Assembly: GCA_022486625.1 (NCBI GenBank)
Contig: JAKVKH010000008.1
Coordinates: forward strand, 1-64,000
Source: Butyrivibrio sp.
GTDB taxonomy: Bacteria > Bacillota > Clostridia > Lachnospirales > Lachnospiraceae
Reading direction: 5' to 3'
Length of the DNA: 64,000 nt
Shown here: positions 51,965 to 60,955 of the stretch, piece by piece
Layout of the letters: each line of letters starts with the position of its first letter
Position numbering within the stretch: position 1 is the stretch's first letter
Notes under the pieces: model-generated
Told to the model about the DNA's origin: nothing
The model's database searches: none
The model's input: the letters and a program-made list of their open reading frames with translations, nothing else
Program-made: the position numbers and the translations under genes

Positions 51965-53677
51965 TCAGTTAGACTTTACTGCATCCTTGTAAACTCTGTT
52001 GAGTGCCACCGGATGGAATTCTACGCCGGTAACGGATGTAGATACCATTTCTGCATTGCACTGTGTATAAATCGGGAAGATTACGGCATTGTCCATAACC
52101 AGCTTTTCTGCATCATAGAGCTTGGTCCAGCGGCCCTGTGCATCCATTGCAAGATCACCTGTCGTACATTCTGCGATAATGCTATCGAAATCCTTATTGC
52201 TCCACAGACCATAGTTATTGGAATTACCGGTTACCCACATGCCAAGGTAAGTCATGGGATCTGCATAATCAGGCCCCCATCTTGTCAGACCCAGCTGGAA
52301 GTTTCCATCCTGCATATCCTGTACTCTCTGCTTCTTGGGTTCAACAACCAGATTCACAGTAAGTCCGGGAAGTTCCTGCTCCCATTCCTCTTTCAGTACC
52401 TGTGCGACTTTCTGCGGTGCATCATCTGCATCTACCGTCATATTCAGGGTAATGCTGCTCTTTCCCAGCTCCGTAAGACCCTTCTTCCAGTAATCTGCCG
52501 CCTTGGTCGCATCAAAAGTGCAGACATCAGCAAACTTTTTCTGATCCGCAGAGAAATCTGATCCGTCAGGGCCTGTTGCAAACTGCGGCGGTACTGCTGT
52601 AAAGGTCGGTGTGGAACCATCCTTGAGAACACCTGTTGCAATGGATTCACGGTCAATTGCCATGGTCATGGCCATACGGATATTCAGATTTGCAAGCTCA
52701 GGAACCTTTGCAATGTTAGGACTTACATACCACAGATATCCGGCACCAACTGCCTTAAAAGCCGGATCATCTTTTACCTGATCCACCTGTTCACCATTTA
52801 CCAGTGTCATATCCAGCGCACCTGTCTGATAGCTCATCAGTGCCTGCTGAGAATCCTGAATAACCTGATAGTTAAGACCTGCCAGCTTTACTCTGGAGGC
52901 ATCATAATAATCTGCATTCTTTGTCAGATGAAACTGTGTTGCTGCAGGTTCATAACTGTCCAGAACAAAGGCACCATCTGAAAGTGTGGTTTCCGGGCTT
53001 GTTCCATAAGTATCTGCACAGGTATTGAAGAACTTCTCATTGACCGGATAGAAGGTCGGGAAATACATCAAAGATGCAAAATAGCTGACCGGAGCGGCAA
53101 GCTCTACCTTCAGTGTATTGTCATCCACTGCAGTTACGCCAAGTTTACTCTTATCTTCCTTACCGGCAATGATTTCCGCCGCATTCTTTACCTGACCGAT
53201 ATCACTGAGCATGTATGCATATTCTGAAGCAACTGTCGGATCTACGGCACGCTGCCAGCCGAATACGAAATCGCCTGCAGTAACCGGATCTCCGTTACTC
53301 CACTTTGCATCTTTCCTGAGATGGAAAGTATAAGTCAGACCATCATCTGATACATCATAGCTCTCTGCAATTGCAGGAACAGACTTTCCATCTGCATCCA
53401 TCTGCATCAGACCATCCGTATAATCTGCAATGATTTCAAATGAAGTACCGTCTGTTGCCTGCTGCGGGTCCAGTGATTCCACCGGAGTCTCCAGCATGAC
53501 ATTCAGATCTGAAGCACTTGCTGCCGCCTGTGTTGAACCCGATGCAGCAGTCCCTGCTGATGCACCGCTTCCTGCTGCGCCTGCACTGCCGGCTGTTGTC
53601 GCTGCCGCGCTGCCGCAGCCCATCAGCGATACCGTCATGGCAGAAACCATCAGTAATGCCAATAACTTTCTTTTCAT
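51965..53677 (-). CDS. oppA: Oligopeptide-binding lipoprotein OppA
   Basis: Surface peptide receptor of 570 residues, family-5 solute-binding protein. Lipobox LMGC (Cys22) and an Ala/Ser/Gly-rich tether to about residue 55, then LNVMLETPVESLDPQQATDG, AESYDVSDDGLTYTFHLRKDAKWSNGDPVTAGDFVFGW, the strong family signature. Start at ATG 53677 (GGAGG eight bases upstream), not 53692. First gene of oppABCDF, with a leader of about 150 bases that contains a terminator and a palindrome. Confidence 0.96.
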   Translation of the reverse strand: MKRKLLALLMVSAMTVSLMGCGSAAATTAGSAGAAGSGASAGTAASGSTQAAASASDLNVMLETPVESLDPQQATDGTSFEIIADYTDGLMQMDADGKSVPAIAESYDVSDDGLTYTFHLRKDAKWSNGDPVTAGDFVFGWQRAVDPTVASEYAYMLSDIGQVKNAAEIIAGKEDKSKLGVTAVDDNTLKVELAAPVSYFASLMYFPTFYPVNEKFFNTCADTYGTSPETTLSDGAFVLDSYEPAATQFHLTKNADYYDASRVKLAGLNYQVIQDSQQALMSYQTGALDMTLVNGEQVDQVKDDPAFKAVGAGYLWYVSPNIAKVPELANLNIRMAMTMAIDRESIATGVLKDGSTPTFTAVPPQFATGPDGSDFSADQKKFADVCTFDATKAADYWKKGLTELGKSSITLNMTVDADDAPQKVAQVLKEEWEQELPGLTVNLVVEPKKQRVQDMQDGNFQLGLTRWGPDYADPMTYLGMWVTGNSNNYGLWSNKDFDSIIAECTTGDLAMDAQGRWTKLYDAEKLVMDNAVIFPIYTQCNAEMVSTSVTGVEFHPVALNRVYKDAVKSN

Positions 53678-53699
53678 AACCTTTTCCTCCATTTTTATT

Positions 53700-53715
53700 G
53701 CGAAACGCTTTTCGC
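53700..53715. promoter_or_regulatory. Palindrome in the oppA leader
   Basis: GCGAAACGCTTTTCGC, 6-bp arms GCGAAA / TTTCGC with a 4-base centre, 23-38 bases before the oppA start. As RNA it forms a hairpin just upstream of the ribosome site; as DNA it is a possible operator. Confidence 0.4.
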
Positions 53716-53746
53716 GTTATCTGCCTGTCCTGATTCCGTTTTCCCC

Positions 53747-53777
53747 AAAAAAAAGCAGAAACGGGTTCGCCGTTTCT
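53747..53777 (-). terminator. Premature intrinsic terminator in the oppA leader
   Basis: Minus strand AGAAACGG, 5-base loop, CCGTTTCT, GC, then eight T. It lies about 70 bases before the oppA start and about 60 bases after the predicted transcription start. The gene upstream runs the other way, so it can act only on the oppA transcript. Short flanking arms TGATTC and GAATCA (53789-53794 and 53731-53736) could enclose it. Confidence 0.8.
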
Positions 53778-53843
53778 ACCCTTTTGTAGAATCACAATGA
53801 TTATTTATGCATTTGTTTTATGTAACCTCTTATGAATACATGT

Positions 53844-53872
53844 ATACTACAATACCTATATATCTTTGTCAA
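53844..53872 (-). promoter_or_regulatory. sigmaA promoter of the opp operon
   Basis: Minus-strand TTGACA (53867-53872), 17-bp spacer, TAGTAT (53844-53849). The stretch 53873-54040 between this promoter and pepD's -10 is AT-rich and shows no gene. Confidence 0.78.
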
Positions 53873-54040
53873 TATATAAAATCAAGTTTTTGCCGTTTTA
53901 TTGATCTTTTTTAACCTTTTATCTTGATGATTTTTATCTTCTTTTTGATTGTGTATTAATTTCGATGCATAAAGTTACACTTTGTCAGTAGTTTTCTGCT
54001 TATTTTTTACCATATGCTTTGTAAAGAATAACATGCAGAA

Positions 54041-54051
54041 TATGCTATACT
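54041..54051 (+). promoter_or_regulatory. Extended -10 promoter of the C69 dipeptidase gene
   Basis: TATGCTATACT contains TGN-TATACT (54046-54051), an extended -10, with no good -35 at the expected distance. Confidence 0.5.
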
Positions 54052-54115
54052 ATTAAATGCAGATGCAATGGCATCCCCAGCTACAATGCTGTAATCAAAG
54101 AAAAGAGGTATGTTT

Positions 54116-55600
54116 ATGTCCTGTACAACAATTCTGGCCGGTAAAAATGCAACTTTCGACGGCTCAACCATGATCGCCCGCAATGATGATTCCCCTTCCG
54201 GGCAGTTCACTGCCAAAAAGTTCATTATCATAAAACCTTCAGAGCAGCCTGTAAAATACAAGTCTGTACTGTCTCATGTAGAAATTGAACTGCCTGAAAA
54301 CCCGATGCGCTATACTGCAGTTCCGAATGTCCTGCATAATGAAGGCATCTGGGCTGCAAGTGGCGTTAATGAGGAAAATATCGCAATGACCGCTACAGAA
54401 ACCATTACTTCCAACGAACGCGTACTCGGCGCGGATCCGCTGGTGGAATATCATGCTGCAGAAGATGGAAAACCTGAACATGTCGGCGGTATCGGCGAAG
54501 AGGATCTTGTGGTTCTGGTTCTTCCTTATATTCACAGTGCAAGAGAAGGCGTACTGCGACTTGGAAGCCTTCTGGAAAAATATGGTACATATGAGATGAA
54601 CGGTATTGCCTTTCAGGATGTCAATGAAATCTGGTGGCTGGAATCCATCGGCGGACATCACTGGATTGCCAGAAAAGTCCCAGACGATGCTTATGTTGTC
54701 ATGCCCAACCAGCTCGGAATTGACAGTTTCGATCTGCATGATGCACTTGGCAGGCAGAAAGAATATATGTGCAGTGCAGATCTGGCAGAGTTTATTCAGA
54801 ACCATCACCTGGATCTGTCTCTGAGCAACCAGCTAAATCCCCGTGATGCGTTCGGCAGCCACGATGATGCCGATCATGTATACAACACGCCACGTGCATG
54901 GTTCATGGAACGTTATCTGAACCCGCACACCTCCAGATGGGATGGTCCGGGTGCCGACTTCTGTCCCGCCTCTGATGATATTCCGTGGTGCAGAATTCCA
55001 GAGAAAAAAATTACGGTTGAGGACATCAAATATCTCCTGTCCTCTCATTTTCAGGGTACACCGTTTGATCCCTATGCTACCTATGGAAAAGCTGACATGC
55101 GCGGCGCATTCCGTTCCATCGGAATCAATCGCAATGACTTTATGGCGCTGATTCAGATCCGTCCATATCTGCCGGAAGCATTCCGTACAGTTGAATGGCT
55201 TGCCTTCAGCTCAAATGCATTCAATGCACTGATACCATTTTATACGAATATCAGCATCACCCCGACATATCTGTCGGATACATCTGGGGATGTTTCAACG
55301 GATAACTTTTACTGGAGCAGCCGTATTATTGCCGCACTTGCCGATGCACATTACGGAAAATGCATCAATCATATTGAGCGTTATCAGTCGGCTGTTCTGT
55401 CCTGTGGACATGCAATCATCAATAAATACGATCAGATGCTTGCTACCGCATCCGGTAATGCACAGATACAGGCGCTCTGCGAAACTGCCAATCAGGAAAC
55501 TGCTGGCATGGTAAAAGAAAAGACACAGGCTGTTCTGAATAAGGTACTCTATGAATCAAGCTGCCTGATGAAAAATTCCTATGCAAGATCAGATTCATGA
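54116..55600 (+). CDS. pepD: Dipeptidase, peptidase family C69 (PepD type)
   Basis: N-terminal-nucleophile hydrolase of dipeptides, 494 residues. The start CTTILAGKNATFDGSTMIARNDD is the family signature, with Cys3 as the nucleophile; DDADHVYNTPRAW and PWCRIPEKKIT are further conserved parts. I start at ATG 54116 because GAGG lies seven bases upstream; the ATG at 54110 is too close to it. It is divergent from the opp operon, so imported peptides are probably trimmed by this enzyme. Cytoplasmic, no signal peptide. Confidence 0.94.
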   Translation: MSCTTILAGKNATFDGSTMIARNDDSPSGQFTAKKFIIIKPSEQPVKYKSVLSHVEIELPENPMRYTAVPNVLHNEGIWAASGVNEENIAMTATETITSNERVLGADPLVEYHAAEDGKPEHVGGIGEEDLVVLVLPYIHSAREGVLRLGSLLEKYGTYEMNGIAFQDVNEIWWLESIGGHHWIARKVPDDAYVVMPNQLGIDSFDLHDALGRQKEYMCSADLAEFIQNHHLDLSLSNQLNPRDAFGSHDDADHVYNTPRAWFMERYLNPHTSRWDGPGADFCPASDDIPWCRIPEKKITVEDIKYLLSSHFQGTPFDPYATYGKADMRGAFRSIGINRNDFMALIQIRPYLPEAFRTVEWLAFSSNAFNALIPFYTNISITPTYLSDTSGDVSTDNFYWSSRIIAALADAHYGKCINHIERYQSAVLSCGHAIINKYDQMLATASGNAQIQALCETANQETAGMVKEKTQAVLNKVLYESSCLMKNSYARSDS

Positions 55601-56227
55601 GAACTGGTTGTAACTTTGTTCCGACCGCTATTTTTTGAAAGATATAATGATTCATCCGCATGCGTTACTGCTGCCTTGAAATTTCCTTCATTAGGAAGCC
55701 ACCCCGGCAGAGATCGTAAAAGGAGCCGGGCGGTCATTCGCATTCTGAATGTCTGCCCGGATATTTTCCATATGGGCATATGCTTCACTTACACTGCATT
55801 CATTCATCAGAATCAGAATTTCTTCTCCACCGTATCGAATTACATAATCACTTTTTCTGACATCTTCCGTCAACTTCTTCCCCAGATAACGCAGTACCTG
55901 ATCTCCCGTATAGTGTCCGTAAGTATCATTCACATTTTTGAACAGATCAATGTCCAGCATAACAACCGCAATCGCACAGGGGATATTCAGTGACATAATG
56001 ATCTCAAAATTTGTATAATGATTAAATGCGTTGGAAAGAATTAATTCTGCAAAAAAAGCGGCATATGGGCAAAGTCCGGCCAACCCGCTGCTACCAAGTC
56101 CGATTACCCAAAACTGGTAATACTCCACCTTTCTCTCATAAAATTGTCTGCGTCTGCTTTTTTCCATTTTCATTATGATGTTATGAAGTTCCAGAAGATA
56201 CCGGATATCAAACTCTTTCTTTTTCAT
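55579..56227 (-). pseudogene. Diguanylate cyclase (GGDEF) interrupted by a frameshift
   Basis: The first frame (56227-55691) gives 178 residues: LDIDLFKNVNDTYGHYTGDQVL, RYGGEEI and a stop straight after FTISAGVAS. The expected continuation, NEGNFKAAVTHADESLYLSKNSGRNKV, is read in the +1 frame down to 55579. One extra base at TTCCTAATG (about 55690-55696) explains the break. The usual D-x-LTGL-x-NR opening is also unrecognisable (SNAFNHYTNFE), as is a sensor domain. Decay is likeliest; a +1 programmed shift at TCC TAA or a sequencing error are alternatives. It converges on the dipeptidase and overlaps it by 22 bp. Confidence 0.8.
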
Positions 56228-56436
56228 TATAATCCTCTCATAATGCTCGTTTCTCTATCATCCCATATTAATCTATGGTTATAGTCCAGTCAGCAAACCA
56301 TAGTTTCCGCAGAAATTCCCTATAAAGAATCATTATTTTTCATAACAAAATGCAGCACCCATGACTCACTTGACATTAATACATGATACAATTAGTTTGA
56401 TTACATTTTTTGGACTCAGACAAAAGGAGGGTTGTT

Positions 56437-58290
56437 ATGAAGTGTAAAGAATGGAATTTCGTATTCAGATGGATTGCCGTGCCGTTATCTCTGATTGCAG
56501 TAATCAGTATGACACCGCTCCCGGAAATAAGTCTGACTGCCGCGGCGGCTGATCATGACATTGTAATTCTCTATACCAATGATGTACACTGCGGAGTTGA
56601 TGACAATATCGGTTATGCAGGACTTGCCCAATATCAGAAAGAAATGGAATCCTATAGTCCATATGTCACGCTGGTAGACGCCGGAGATGCCATTCAGGGC
56701 GCACCGATCGGAACACTTTCAGACGGTGAATATATTACTGATATTATGAACGAGCTCGGATATGATGTTGCGATTCCGGGAAATCATGAATTTGATTACG
56801 GAATGAAACAATTTCTGAAGCTTTCCAGGAAACTGGACTGTGGCTATATTTCCTGCAATTTCACAGATTTAAGGACAGGAACAGATGTTTTTGCCCCCTA
56901 TAAGATGATCTCATACGGAGATACCGATATCGCATTTGTAGGCGCTACTACTCCTGAAACCTCCACCAAATCGTCCCCTGTATACTTTCAGGATGCCGCC
57001 GGAAATTACATTTATTCCTTCAGCGAAGATACAACCGGACTTGGCCTTTACACTCAGGTACAGGATGCTGTCAACCAGGCCAAAAAAGCCGGCGCGGAAT
57101 ATGTCATTCTTGTAGGCCACCTCGGTGAAAATGAAAATGACGTTACTCCGATCTGGACTGCAGAGAGTGTCATTGCGCATACAACAGGTATTAATGCCTG
57201 TATTGACGGTCATTCCCACGAAGTGACTCCTGAGATGAAAGTCAAGAACGCTGATGGTAAAGACGTTATCATTACACAAACCGGAACCAGACTTGCCAAT
57301 ATCGGCCAAATGATCATCGGAACTGATGGTACTATCACAACCGCCCTTGTCAGCAAAGTTCCGCAAATGAATGTTACCACTGATTACACTGTACAGAAGA
57401 ATGATTCTCTTGCCAAAATTGCAGGGAAAGAACTCGGTTCCTATAACAGATGGCAGGAAATCTATACTGCCAATAAGAATACCATCTCCAACCCGTCCAT
57501 TCTTTATACCGGACAGATATTACAGATTCCGGGCGACTGCATCTTAAATAATGATGGCAGGGCAGTAGACTGCGGAATGGATCAGTTCATCAAAAAAATA
57601 CAGAATCAGTACAAAGCTTCTCTGGAAGTCCTGATCGGTAAAACAGATTATCTGTTGCTTGCAAAGGATTCTCAAACAGGCAGCAGGAAAATCAGAATTG
57701 GAGAAACCAATCTGGGAGACCTTGCAGCAGATGCTTACCGTGACCAGCTTGGTGCAGATATAGGATTATGCAATGCTGGTGCCATACATTCAAATATCAG
57801 CGCCGGCAATATTACCTGCAACGATGTGCTGAACATATTCCCATTTGGAAATACAGGCTGCGTCATTGAAGCAACCGGTCAGCAGATCAAAGATGCCCTG
57901 GAAATGGCTTCCAGAAGCTATCCGAATGAAAATGGCGGTTTTCTGCAGGTATCCGGTCTGACCTATGTCATCAATACTTCCATTTCTTCCAGTGTCCAAC
58001 TGGATCAAAAAGAAAATTTCATCGCCGTAAAAGGTGCATACCGTGTCAATGATATCATGATCAATGGTCAGCCACTTGATCTGACAAAATCCTACACTGT
58101 AGCATCTAATGACTACCTGCTCAAACAGGGCGGTGACGGCATGACAATGTTCAAGGGCTGCACAGTTGCAAAAGACAATATGATGCTCGATGCAGATGTC
58201 CTGTCCGGATATATCAAAGATACCCTGCACGGAACAATCCCTGCAGATTATGCAAACCCTGCCGGTCAGGGCCGTATCACCATCAGATAG
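56437..58290 (+). CDS. Exported 5'-nucleotidase/cyclic phosphodiesterase with internal LysM domain
   Basis: A 617-residue secreted nucleotidase. After a signal peptide (to about residue 37, ending TAAAA) comes the metallophosphatase domain: YTNDVHCG, DAGDAIQG, GNHEFDYG, VGHLGE, DGHSH. A LysM module follows (about 315-365, YTVQKNDSLAKIAGKELGSYNRWQEIY, ending LQIPG). The 5'-nucleotidase C-terminal domain comes next (GETNLGDLAADA, NAGAIHSNI, FPFGN, NDYLLKQGGDG). The LysM would tether it to peptidoglycan from the middle of the protein. AGGAGG before ATG 56437. Releases nucleosides and phosphate from extracellular nucleotides. Confidence 0.93.
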   Translation: MKCKEWNFVFRWIAVPLSLIAVISMTPLPEISLTAAAADHDIVILYTNDVHCGVDDNIGYAGLAQYQKEMESYSPYVTLVDAGDAIQGAPIGTLSDGEYITDIMNELGYDVAIPGNHEFDYGMKQFLKLSRKLDCGYISCNFTDLRTGTDVFAPYKMISYGDTDIAFVGATTPETSTKSSPVYFQDAAGNYIYSFSEDTTGLGLYTQVQDAVNQAKKAGAEYVILVGHLGENENDVTPIWTAESVIAHTTGINACIDGHSHEVTPEMKVKNADGKDVIITQTGTRLANIGQMIIGTDGTITTALVSKVPQMNVTTDYTVQKNDSLAKIAGKELGSYNRWQEIYTANKNTISNPSILYTGQILQIPGDCILNNDGRAVDCGMDQFIKKIQNQYKASLEVLIGKTDYLLLAKDSQTGSRKIRIGETNLGDLAADAYRDQLGADIGLCNAGAIHSNISAGNITCNDVLNIFPFGNTGCVIEATGQQIKDALEMASRSYPNENGGFLQVSGLTYVINTSISSSVQLDQKENFIAVKGAYRVNDIMINGQPLDLTKSYTVASNDYLLKQGGDGMTMFKGCTVAKDNMMLDADVLSGYIKDTLHGTIPADYANPAGQGRITIR

Positions 58291-58320
58291 AAATTATGAA
58301 AAATATAACTTCATATAAAA

Positions 58321-58351
58321 GGCGGGTGAAAAAATTTCACTCGCCTTTTTT
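58321..58351. terminator. Bidirectional intrinsic terminator
   Basis: GGCGGGTGAAA / TTTCACTCGCC, 3-base loop, one G-T pair, followed by TTTTTT on the plus strand and preceded by AAAA. It ends the nucleotidase transcript and, on the other strand, lies across the end of the small gene at 58337. Confidence 0.85.
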
Positions 58352-58561
58352 CATACATTTTCCATTGCAGTTACCCGGATCTGAATTATGCTGCCGATAA
58401 TGACAGATCCGATCATGCATTTCTCCCATGGTCATATTTGTGCATTCTTCTACCGTCAATGTACTGTCATACTCAGACAATGTCAGATATTCCCTGGTTA
58501 CATCCTTCAGTTTCTCTGATACAGTAATCTGTCCAAATGCATCCTGCAGTTTACCTTTCAT
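58337..58561 (-). CDS. Shortened anti-sigma-like protein
   Basis: A 74-residue protein. Its first 25 residues (MKGKLQDAFGQITVSEKLKDVTREYL) resemble, from memory of the family, the start of anti-sigma proteins found after ECF sigma genes in Clostridia. The rest (THE region with ECTNMTMGEMHDRICHYRQ, ending in a Cys-containing tail) does not, and the membrane helix is missing. Ribosome site GGAGG eight bases upstream; overlaps the sigma fragment by 11 bp. Its last codons lie inside the terminator stem. Probably a truncated, non-functional remnant, yet the frame is intact. Confidence 0.5.
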   Translation of the reverse strand: MKGKLQDAFGQITVSEKLKDVTREYLTLSEYDSTLTVEECTNMTMGEMHDRICHYRQHNSDPGNCNGKCMKKGE

Positions 58562-58892
58562 ACCCGTCACCTCCAAGCTTCTCTTTGAGTTTGGCGCGTC
58601 CACGTGCCAGAAGTGAATATACAGTATTTTCTCTGGTCTTCAGGATTTTTGCTATCTCTGCTGCAGAGTATCCTTCATAATAATGCAGATAGATGGCATC
58701 TTTATATTTTGAGGGAAGTGAAATCACGGCTTCAAGCACCTCTTTCACAGAATTCTCCTCAAAAGAAGGTATTTCTGCCAGCATTTCAATGGAAACCGAA
58801 GGTCTGCGGAAAAGACTTCTCAGATGATAAAAGCAGATACGCTGAATCTGCCGTTGCTGCTGCACTTTTCGGCGGTACTGCTGCAAATACAA
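58551..58892 (-). pseudogene. ECF sigma factor fragment (region 4 only)
   Basis: The last 70 residues are a complete sigma region 4: EVLEAVISLPSKYKDAIYLHYYEGYSAAEIAKILKTRENTVYSLLARGRAKLKEKL. Upstream, FYHLRSLFRRPSV fits the linker before it, but region 2, needed to bind polymerase and the -10 box, is absent. The first 15 residues are frame noise from the overlapping gene at 58786. A deletion fused a different gene's 5' end to this one near 58840. Confidence 0.78.
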
Positions 58893-58950
58893 TCATTCCG
58901 ATTGTGAGAACTGCTGCAACTGTTGCGCCTGCCATCATGATTTTCTTCAT
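58786..58950 (-). CDS. Small exported protein ending in a deletion junction
   Basis: A 54-residue protein with ribosome site GGAGG eight bases upstream of ATG 58950, a clear signal peptide (MKKIMMAGATVAAVLTIGMIVFAAV) and a short tail. From about residue 37 the DNA is the sigma-factor gene in another frame, so the C-terminus is accidental. Probably the head of a lost secreted or anti-sigma-like protein; whether the chimeric peptide is made is unknown. Confidence 0.45.
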   Translation of the reverse strand: MKKIMMAGATVAAVLTIGMIVFAAVPPKSAAATADSAYLLLSSEKSFPQTFGFH

Positions 58951-59145
58951 TGTCTGTCCCTCCATTATTGGATGATTGCCTGTTTCACTTATTAAAACGA
59001 CAATGAAGAACATATCCTTGCACTGCTCTGAAAATATTTTTACAATCTATTTTATTCTGTAAAAAATTATATCAGATACCATGTTTTATTCTATAATATA
59101 ATAATCGCTAAAGATGATTCCTGTATCCAGAAACGGAGTATGAAC

Positions 59146-60150
59146 ATGCCAGAAAAAACAGATATCATAAATATTGATCCGGATGAAGAGAAGAAACCCC
59201 TCCAGTACCGCCAACCGATTTTTAATCATCTCGGACGTGTTCTTGATCAGGATAATCTGGAATCCGTCAGTTATATTCCAGGATCTCATATCCGTCTGTG
59301 GTATAACAATCAGCCCTGCGCCTACGCAGAGCATCATCATGATGCAGCAGAGATTATCTATATCCAGCAGAATCTTTATCCGGTTCGCGTCGGCCGTGAA
59401 CACTTTGATCTGAGACCGGGAGATATCCTGTATATTCCGCCGCATATGCCGCATACACTTGAAGGGGGCAGTGGCGTGCGTTTCATTCTGCTGCTGGATC
59501 CGGCTCCATTTCTCATTTTTTCCGACTTCAAAGCCAGTACCATGTTCACCATGAGCGTCAAGTACCTGAGTGAAGCACATGAAAAGCAGTATTATACACT
59601 GGTTCGCGAAGCATATGACCAGATTATCCCGCTCTATTTTCAGGCCAACCCGATGTGGGAGCTTCATATTTTTTCCTGCATGTTCAATATGTTCATGAAA
59701 ACTTCAGAACTCAAGCTCGCCGCATCACACAGTTTCGATCCTTCCACCGGCAATGCTTCTTTGCTGAATTACGGTAAGTTCTCCGCTCTGCTGAATTATA
59801 TCAACGATAACTACTGTGAAAATCTGACACTTGAAAAAGCCGCAGATTATGTTGGTTTCTCCAAATACCATTTTCTGCGGATGTTTACTGAATATACCGG
59901 ACTGACATTCCACGAATATCTCCTTCGCAGGAGAATTCAGGTATCCCAGTCTCTTCTGACTACAGATAAAACCATTACGGACATTGCCTTCGAATCCGGT
60001 TTTAATTCCATTACTTCCTTTTCGCGCAGTTTCCATCAGTACACCGGAATGTCACCGACGGAATACCGCGCTAAAAAAGATACCTATGACAACATGGGAT
60101 ATTCAAAATCTGTTATCCCTTCACACTCCCAAGCGCCACACCAGCAATAA
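59146..60150 (+). CDS. AraC-family regulator with cupin sensor
   Basis: A 334-residue regulator. An N-terminal cupin (HHHDAAEIIYIQQNLYPVRVG, DLRPGDILYIPPHMPHTLEG) binds the ligand. Two C-terminal helix-turn-helix motifs follow (LTLEKAADYVGFSKYHFLRMFTEYTGLTFHEYL and KTITDIAFESGFNSITSFSRSFHQYTGMSPTEYR). Start at ATG 59146 with GGAG seven bases upstream. Its 3' end overlaps the convergent permease gene by 38 bp, so antisense transcription may link them. It likely controls the neighbouring sugar importer. Confidence 0.93.
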   Translation: MPEKTDIINIDPDEEKKPLQYRQPIFNHLGRVLDQDNLESVSYIPGSHIRLWYNNQPCAYAEHHHDAAEIIYIQQNLYPVRVGREHFDLRPGDILYIPPHMPHTLEGGSGVRFILLLDPAPFLIFSDFKASTMFTMSVKYLSEAHEKQYYTLVREAYDQIIPLYFQANPMWELHIFSCMFNMFMKTSELKLAASHSFDPSTGNASLLNYGKFSALLNYINDNYCENLTLEKAADYVGFSKYHFLRMFTEYTGLTFHEYLLRRRIQVSQSLLTTDKTITDIAFESGFNSITSFSRSFHQYTGMSPTEYRAKKDTYDNMGYSKSVIPSHSQAPHQQ

Positions 60151-60955
60151 TATACTTGGAAAGAAGCAGATATACCACGATCAGCGGAAGTGCTGTCAGC
60201 GTCAGTCCCAGATATACACTGCCATACTCTGTTTTGTATATATCCCCCCGAAGGAGTGAAATCATGATCGGAAGCGTATATTTCTTCTGATCAGTCAGAA
60301 GCACCAGCGGTGTGAACAGATTGTTCCAGCTTGCAACAAAACTGAAAATCGCCTGTGTTGCAATTGCAGGTTTCATGATCGGAAGTGCAATATGATTGAA
60401 GGTATAGAACTCTTTTGCGCCGTCTATTCTGGCCGACTGCACAATTTCAAGTGACAGCGCCGGCATCATATACTGCTTCATGAAAAATACCATTGCAGGT
60501 GATGCAATCACCGGCAGAATCAGCATCAGCAGATTGTTGGTCATATGAAGCTTATATACCATCTGATAAAAACCGATCAGTGTAATCTGTGCCGGAATCA
60601 TCATAACTGCAAGGATGAAACTGAAAAACGCATTCCTGAGCTTCCACTCATACACAACAATTGCATATGCTGTCAAAGTGGAAAAATAGGTTGCAAGAAT
60701 CGTTGAAGTCACAGATACAATGAGCGAATTCATAAATCCGACACCCGGGTTAAAGCTCTTCCCCAGCAGGATTTTCAGGTTATTCAGAAAATATGTGGAG
60801 GGGATAAGACTCACTGCATGCTGCTGAATCTGTATTGTACTTCTGGTGGAGTTCACAATCATGATGACGAAGGGCATCAGACTTAAGATCGCCAGAAATA
60901 CACAGATAATAAAGATCACTATTTTTTTACCTGTATTTTTTCCGTTCTTATTCAT
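60113..60955 (-). CDS. Sugar ABC transporter permease, MalG type
   Basis: A 280-residue permease with six helices and EAA loop QSARIDGAKEFYTFNHIALPIMKPA, ending in the typical MalG tail GVALGSVKG. Start at ATG 60955 (GGAGG ten bases upstream), overlapping the preceding gene by 8 bp; ATG 60964 is too close to the ribosome site. Last gene of the third sugar importer. Confidence 0.94.
   Translation of the reverse strand: MNKNGKNTGKKIVIFIICVFLAILSLMPFVIMIVNSTRSTIQIQQHAVSLIPSTYFLNNLKILLGKSFNPGVGFMNSLIVSVTSTILATYFSTLTAYAIVVYEWKLRNAFFSFILAVMMIPAQITLIGFYQMVYKLHMTNNLLMLILPVIASPAMVFFMKQYMMPALSLEIVQSARIDGAKEFYTFNHIALPIMKPAIATQAIFSFVASWNNLFTPLVLLTDQKKYTLPIMISLLRGDIYKTEYGSVYLGLTLTALPLIVVYLLLSKYIIAGVALGSVKG

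Noticed and set aside
53700..53715. Catabolite-repression (cre) site upstream of oppA
   Set aside because: GCGAAACGCTTTTCGC is palindromic but does not fit the TGNAANCGNTNNCA pattern well in either strand.
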